Shown here piece by piece: positions 4,630 through 6,915 of a stretch of 6,915 nt of DNA (its first letter is position 1; every line of letters begins with the position of its first letter). The position numbers and the translations under genes were made by a program. The stretch is from an uncultured Prevotellaceae bacterium (GTDB lineage: Bacteria > Bacteroidota > Bacteroidia > Bacteroidales > Muribaculaceae), in contig CALDIG010000318.1 in NCBI GenBank assembly GCA_937904375.1, forward strand, positions 1 through 6,915, given 5' to 3'. Below the pieces are notes generated by a model. That model was not told where the DNA came from and made no database searches. It saw nothing but the letters and a program-made list of their open reading frames with translations.

Positions 4630-6027
4630 TTAGAATTCTGACTCAATTTCCTCTTCCCCGGGGCCATATTTTGGCGACTCCTCATATTCGTTGGGCACTT
4701 TGTCGCTGTCGAGGCAGCACATCACTATGATAGCCACCAAGATCGCTATTGACGTTATCATGAGTCCCCATCCATAAAGCTCCATAAAGATGTTTCGTCC
4801 TTTGACCTTATAGATGTAGGTGAACGCGTTGCTCCATGACGAGAAACTCATTTCCAGAACGCGGGTGTACATCTCATTAATGACCACGGCAAACAAGAGG
4901 AACACAATTTGAATTGCCATCCATGTGCCGCTATGGTTAGTGTCGTGCAGCCGCCGGCACACGGCAGCCAGCAAAGGCAAGAAAACAACAAAAAAGAACA
5001 GTACTTGGTTTACAGTGAAATAAATCGACATCAGGTGGAAAGGTATTCCGGCAACGTAAATATAGTAAGGCCTGATGCTGAAAACGATGAAGGTCACTAT
5101 TGCCGAGTAGAGCACAAACCACCACAACTCGCTGCGGCGGGCACGGTCGCTGTAGTTGAAATACTTCTTGTAGCAAGTGACTATCGAAGTGATAAATCCC
5201 ATCCTGGGACGCCCAGCGACAACGGCAGTAGCGTCGGTAGCGAGGAAGTACTTGGGCGAATAGCCATGTATATTGTCCTTCTTGTCACTATCGATGCAGT
5301 AGAAGGCAACCATAACTATCGTGGCAACGAGGAGCACATAGGATAATGCCTTCAACACACTTTGCTCGGTGAAGGTGTGGTCATAGAACACATAGAACAC
5401 ATAGAACAGCACGAGCACTACCACAAATATCAAGAAATGGAATGCCACGCTCCACTCGCTATAGCTGAAGAACTTGCCGAGATTGAGGGTCGTGTCCTTA
5501 CTGAGGGCAAAATTCTTCTTGACAGTGACGTTTTGAGTGATGTCGTGAAGGCGGCGCACAGCGACAGCCGCCAGTGGCACGGCAACAGCCAGGAAGCCCA
5601 CTCCCATCGTCAACGATGTCAGAGCCACGGCAAAGAGCACGAACCACCAGAACTCGCTACGGCGGGCACGACCTTTGAAATTAGAATAATTGGCAAAACA
5701 CACCCTCACAGATTCAGAAAATTCTGTGATGACACCGGCTTCATACACCGGCTTTGCCTCTACCACTACGGCACCGCTGGCTGCCAGCTGAGGCTGCTGG
5801 GGTGATGGAGGGGGCACTGGAGCTGGGGGCTGGGGCGACGGGGGTGCCTGAACCGACTCAGCGGCAGTGAATAGTGCCGACACTTCGGGCACCTCGGCGG
5901 CCTTCTGCCAGCTGTCCTGGCCCTCGGCCATAATCTGCGCTTCGGGGGTCACTCCATTATTCAACAACTCATTTAGCTCAAATGGACCTTTGTTGTGATC
6001 ACCATTGGCTATAAAGTATTTTGTCAT
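4630..6027 (-). CDS. GYF_2 domain-tandem DUF805 membrane protein
   Basis: The product has 465 residues. A GYF_2 domain spans 3-54 (YFIANGDHNKGPF, then DSWQKAAEVPEVSALF); it lacks the VW pair found in its two sister proteins. A Pro-rich linker (61-80) follows. Then come two DUF805 units. Unit 1 (about 105-260) has GRARRSEFWWF (119-129), RRLHD (158-162) and DSD...YSPKY (246-260). Unit 2 (about 283-454) has RARRSELWWF (295-304), RRLHDTNHSGTW (358-369) and DSD...SPKY (440-454). Unit 1 has lost the SGW that normally follows RRLHD. Each unit has several hydrophobic segments; the acidic tail ends EEEIESEF. DUF805 proteins usually carry a single unit of 100-150 residues, so this is an internal duplication. 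The gene starts 40 bp after the stop of the GYF_2-TM2 gene and is probably in its operon. No Shine-Dalgarno sequence. The function is unknown; domain calls are strong. Confidence 0.93.
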   Translation of the reverse strand: MTKYFIANGDHNKGPFELNELLNNGVTPEAQIMAEGQDSWQKAAEVPEVSALFTAAESVQAPPSPQPPAPVPPPSPQQPQLAASGAVVVEAKPVYEAGVITEFSESVRVCFANYSNFKGRARRSEFWWFVLFAVALTSLTMGVGFLAVAVPLAAVAVRRLHDITQNVTVKKNFALSKDTTLNLGKFFSYSEWSVAFHFLIFVVVLVLFYVFYVFYDHTFTEQSVLKALSYVLLVATIVMVAFYCIDSDKKDNIHGYSPKYFLATDATAVVAGRPRMGFITSIVTCYKKYFNYSDRARRSELWWFVLYSAIVTFIVFSIRPYYIYVAGIPFHLMSIYFTVNQVLFFFVVFLPLLAAVCRRLHDTNHSGTWMAIQIVFLLFAVVINEMYTRVLEMSFSSWSNAFTYIYKVKGRNIFMELYGWGLMITSIAILVAIIVMCCLDSDKVPNEYEESPKYGPGEEEIESEF

Positions 6028-6067
6028 AATGAGAAGGGGCTATTGGATGGGTTCTCGGCTCATATTG

Positions 6068-6721
6068 TTAGAGATAACGACTTATCTGCTCGAAGTTCTT
6101 CTCTCGGGTGGCTCCCTGAATCATGAACCAGTCGATAATGGCCCAGATGCCACAACCTCCGGCTGTAAGTAGTTTGCCAATTCCCATGCCAGTGTCACCA
6201 ATATAGAAGCGGTCAACACCAAGACTACCGCAGAAGATGGAGAGCAGCAGCGCTGTCATGGGGCTCTTGAACTGCATCATTGAGAGATTATTGAATGTTC
6301 CCTCATCAAGACGTGCCAGGGCTTGTTGTATAACCGGGAGTTTGTCGGCAGGGAAGTTGTCCTTGTTTGACATAATGAAGAAGTCTATTTTCTGCTTGTC
6401 GATTGTACCTCCCATGCCGGGATTCTGATAAGCACCATAGGGTGAACCGTATGCGCCATAGCCAGGAGCCGGTGCGCCATAGCCGGGAGCTGGTGCGCCA
6501 TAGCCAGGAGCCGGTGCGCCATAGCCGGGAGCCGGTGCGGTTGGTGAAACCTGTGGCGCGGCAAACAGATGAGCCAACGCGGGCACATCGGCAGCCTTTG
6601 TCCAAGAAGCCATGCCCTCGGTCCACACCATAGAATTAGGTGTCATACCACTAGAAATAAGCTGATTAACGTCAAGAGGTCCCATTTGCTGACCATTTAC
6701 TGCTAAATAATACTGAGCCAT
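6068..6721 (-). CDS. GYF_2 domain-TM2 domain membrane protein
   Basis: The product has 217 residues. Residues 3-53 are a GYF_2 (DUF4339) domain (YYLAVNGQQMGPL, MVWTEGMASWTKA, VPALAHLF). Residues 56-105 are a Pro/Gly/Tyr/Ala linker that includes four exact APAPGYG repeats (62-89). Residues 107-150 form a charged region (IDFFIMSNKDNFPADKLPVI) that typically precedes TM2 in Bacteroidales homologues. Residues 152-202 are the TM2 domain: SPMTALLLSIFCGSLGVDRF, YIGDTGMGIGKLL, GGCGIWAIIDWFMI. The tail TREKNFEQISRYL is typical of the family. The GYF_2 part should be cytosolic, anchored by the TM2 helical hairpin. It is the first gene of the minus-strand cluster, with a good promoter candidate at 6773-6804 and a leader of about 45 nt without a Shine-Dalgarno sequence. 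The function is unknown; domain calls are strong. Confidence 0.94.
   Translation of the reverse strand: MAQYYLAVNGQQMGPLDVNQLISSGMTPNSMVWTEGMASWTKAADVPALAHLFAAPQVSPTAPAPGYGAPAPGYGAPAPGYGAPAPGYGAYGSPYGAYQNPGMGGTIDKQKIDFFIMSNKDNFPADKLPVIQQALARLDEGTFNNLSMMQFKSPMTALLLSIFCGSLGVDRFYIGDTGMGIGKLLTAGGCGIWAIIDWFMIQGATREKNFEQISRYL
6455..6538 (-). repeat. 21-bp coding tandem repeat, 4 units (APAPGYG)
   Basis: Four 21-bp units (6455-6475, 6476-6496, 6497-6517, 6518-6538) differ only at synonymous positions (a/g and c/t). Each encodes APAPGYG in the linker of the GYF_2-TM2 protein. Because the unit is a multiple of three, gain or loss of copies would change linker length without a frameshift. Confidence 0.95.
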
Positions 6722-6772
6722 AATCGTTAGGATATTAAGTGATAAATATTTGTTTTGCTGATTTTAATTGCA

Positions 6773-6804
6773 CAAAAGTAACATATTTTTCTGAAATCAA
6801 CAAA
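6773..6804 (-). promoter_or_regulatory. Promoter of the GYF_2 gene cluster
   Basis: On the minus strand, TTTG (6804-6801) is followed by a 20-bp spacer and TACTTTTG (6780-6773), an exact TAnnTTTG match. This fits the -33/-7 arrangement of the Bacteroidota housekeeping sigma factor. Transcription would begin near 6767, giving a leader of about 45 nt before the start codon at 6721. The heptamer array begins only 16 bp upstream of the -33 element. Confidence 0.6.
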
Positions 6805-6820
6805 TTATTATTATAATTTC

Positions 6821-6890
6821 GGGGATCGAGGATCGGGGATCGGGAATCGAGGATCGGGGAACGGGGATCGGAGATCGGGGATCGGGAATC
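6821..6890 (+). repeat. Degenerate heptanucleotide array (ggggatc type), 10 units, GATC-rich
   Basis: Ten consecutive 7-bp units run ggggatc, gaggatc, ggggatc, gggaatc, gaggatc, ggggaac, ggggatc, ggagatc, ggggatc, gggaatc. Seven of them contain GATC. Two further heptamers of another type (actaatc, tctaatc) occur at 6894-6907, so the repeat region probably continues past the window edge. The array lies directly upstream of the GYF_2 cluster promoter. Confidence 0.92.
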
Positions 6891-6915
6891 TTCACTAATC
6901 TCTAATCGCGCGAAG

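Noticed and set aside
4909..5805. Two plus-strand frames (145 and 147 codons) opposite the DUF805 gene
   Set aside because: They are His/Glu-rich antisense shadows of a strongly supported minus-strand gene, with no domain of their own.

Overview
The window looks like a chromosomal segment of a gut-type Bacteroidota, most likely of the order Bacteroidales (Muribaculaceae- or Prevotella-like; the family is a guess). The reasons are the protein families present (DUF4294, GYF_2/DUF4339, DUF2752, and a zinc-ribbon family with a 'FPVPTTKEDIMEFL' motif), A/T-rich leaders without a Shine-Dalgarno sequence, and two promoter candidates matching the Bacteroidota -7 element TAnnTTTG. There are no RNA genes, no CRISPR array and no recognisable transposase or phage gene.

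Layout. (1) 1-670, minus strand: a zinc-ribbon membrane protein whose 3' end lies outside the window. (2) 671-1095: a divergent intergenic region holding copy 1 of a dispersed palindromic repeat. (3) 1096-2298, plus: an exported protein with a degenerate DUF922-like N-terminal half and a beta-rich, probably outer-membrane C-terminal half. (4) 2299-2784: an intergenic region with a heptanucleotide array, a promoter candidate and inverted copy 2 of the repeat, which contains a second array. (5) 2785-3414, plus: a secreted DUF4294 protein, convergent with (6) a minus-strand cluster. In order of transcription the cluster is GYF_2-TM2 (6721-6068), GYF_2-DUF805-DUF805 (6027-4630), a gap filled by repeat copy 3 (4373-4629), GYF_2-CD225 (4372-3839) and DUF2752 (3832-3443). 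(7) 6722-6915: the promoter of the cluster, preceded by a GATC-rich heptanucleotide array.

The coherent system is the minus-strand cluster. Three proteins start with the same roughly 53-residue cytosolic GYF_2 module, continue through a proline-rich linker, and end in three unrelated membrane modules (TM2, tandem DUF805, CD225/dispanin). A small DUF2752 membrane protein follows. GYF domains typically bind proline-rich peptides, so the domains and linkers could cross-link these proteins into one membrane assembly. That is inference; no function is established here.

The intergenic DNA is the other notable feature. Three copies of a modular palindromic element each point the same end at the start codon of the nearest gene. 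Two copies carry a secondary module whose orientation does not follow the outer element. All the simple repeats, although different in sequence, have a 7-bp period.
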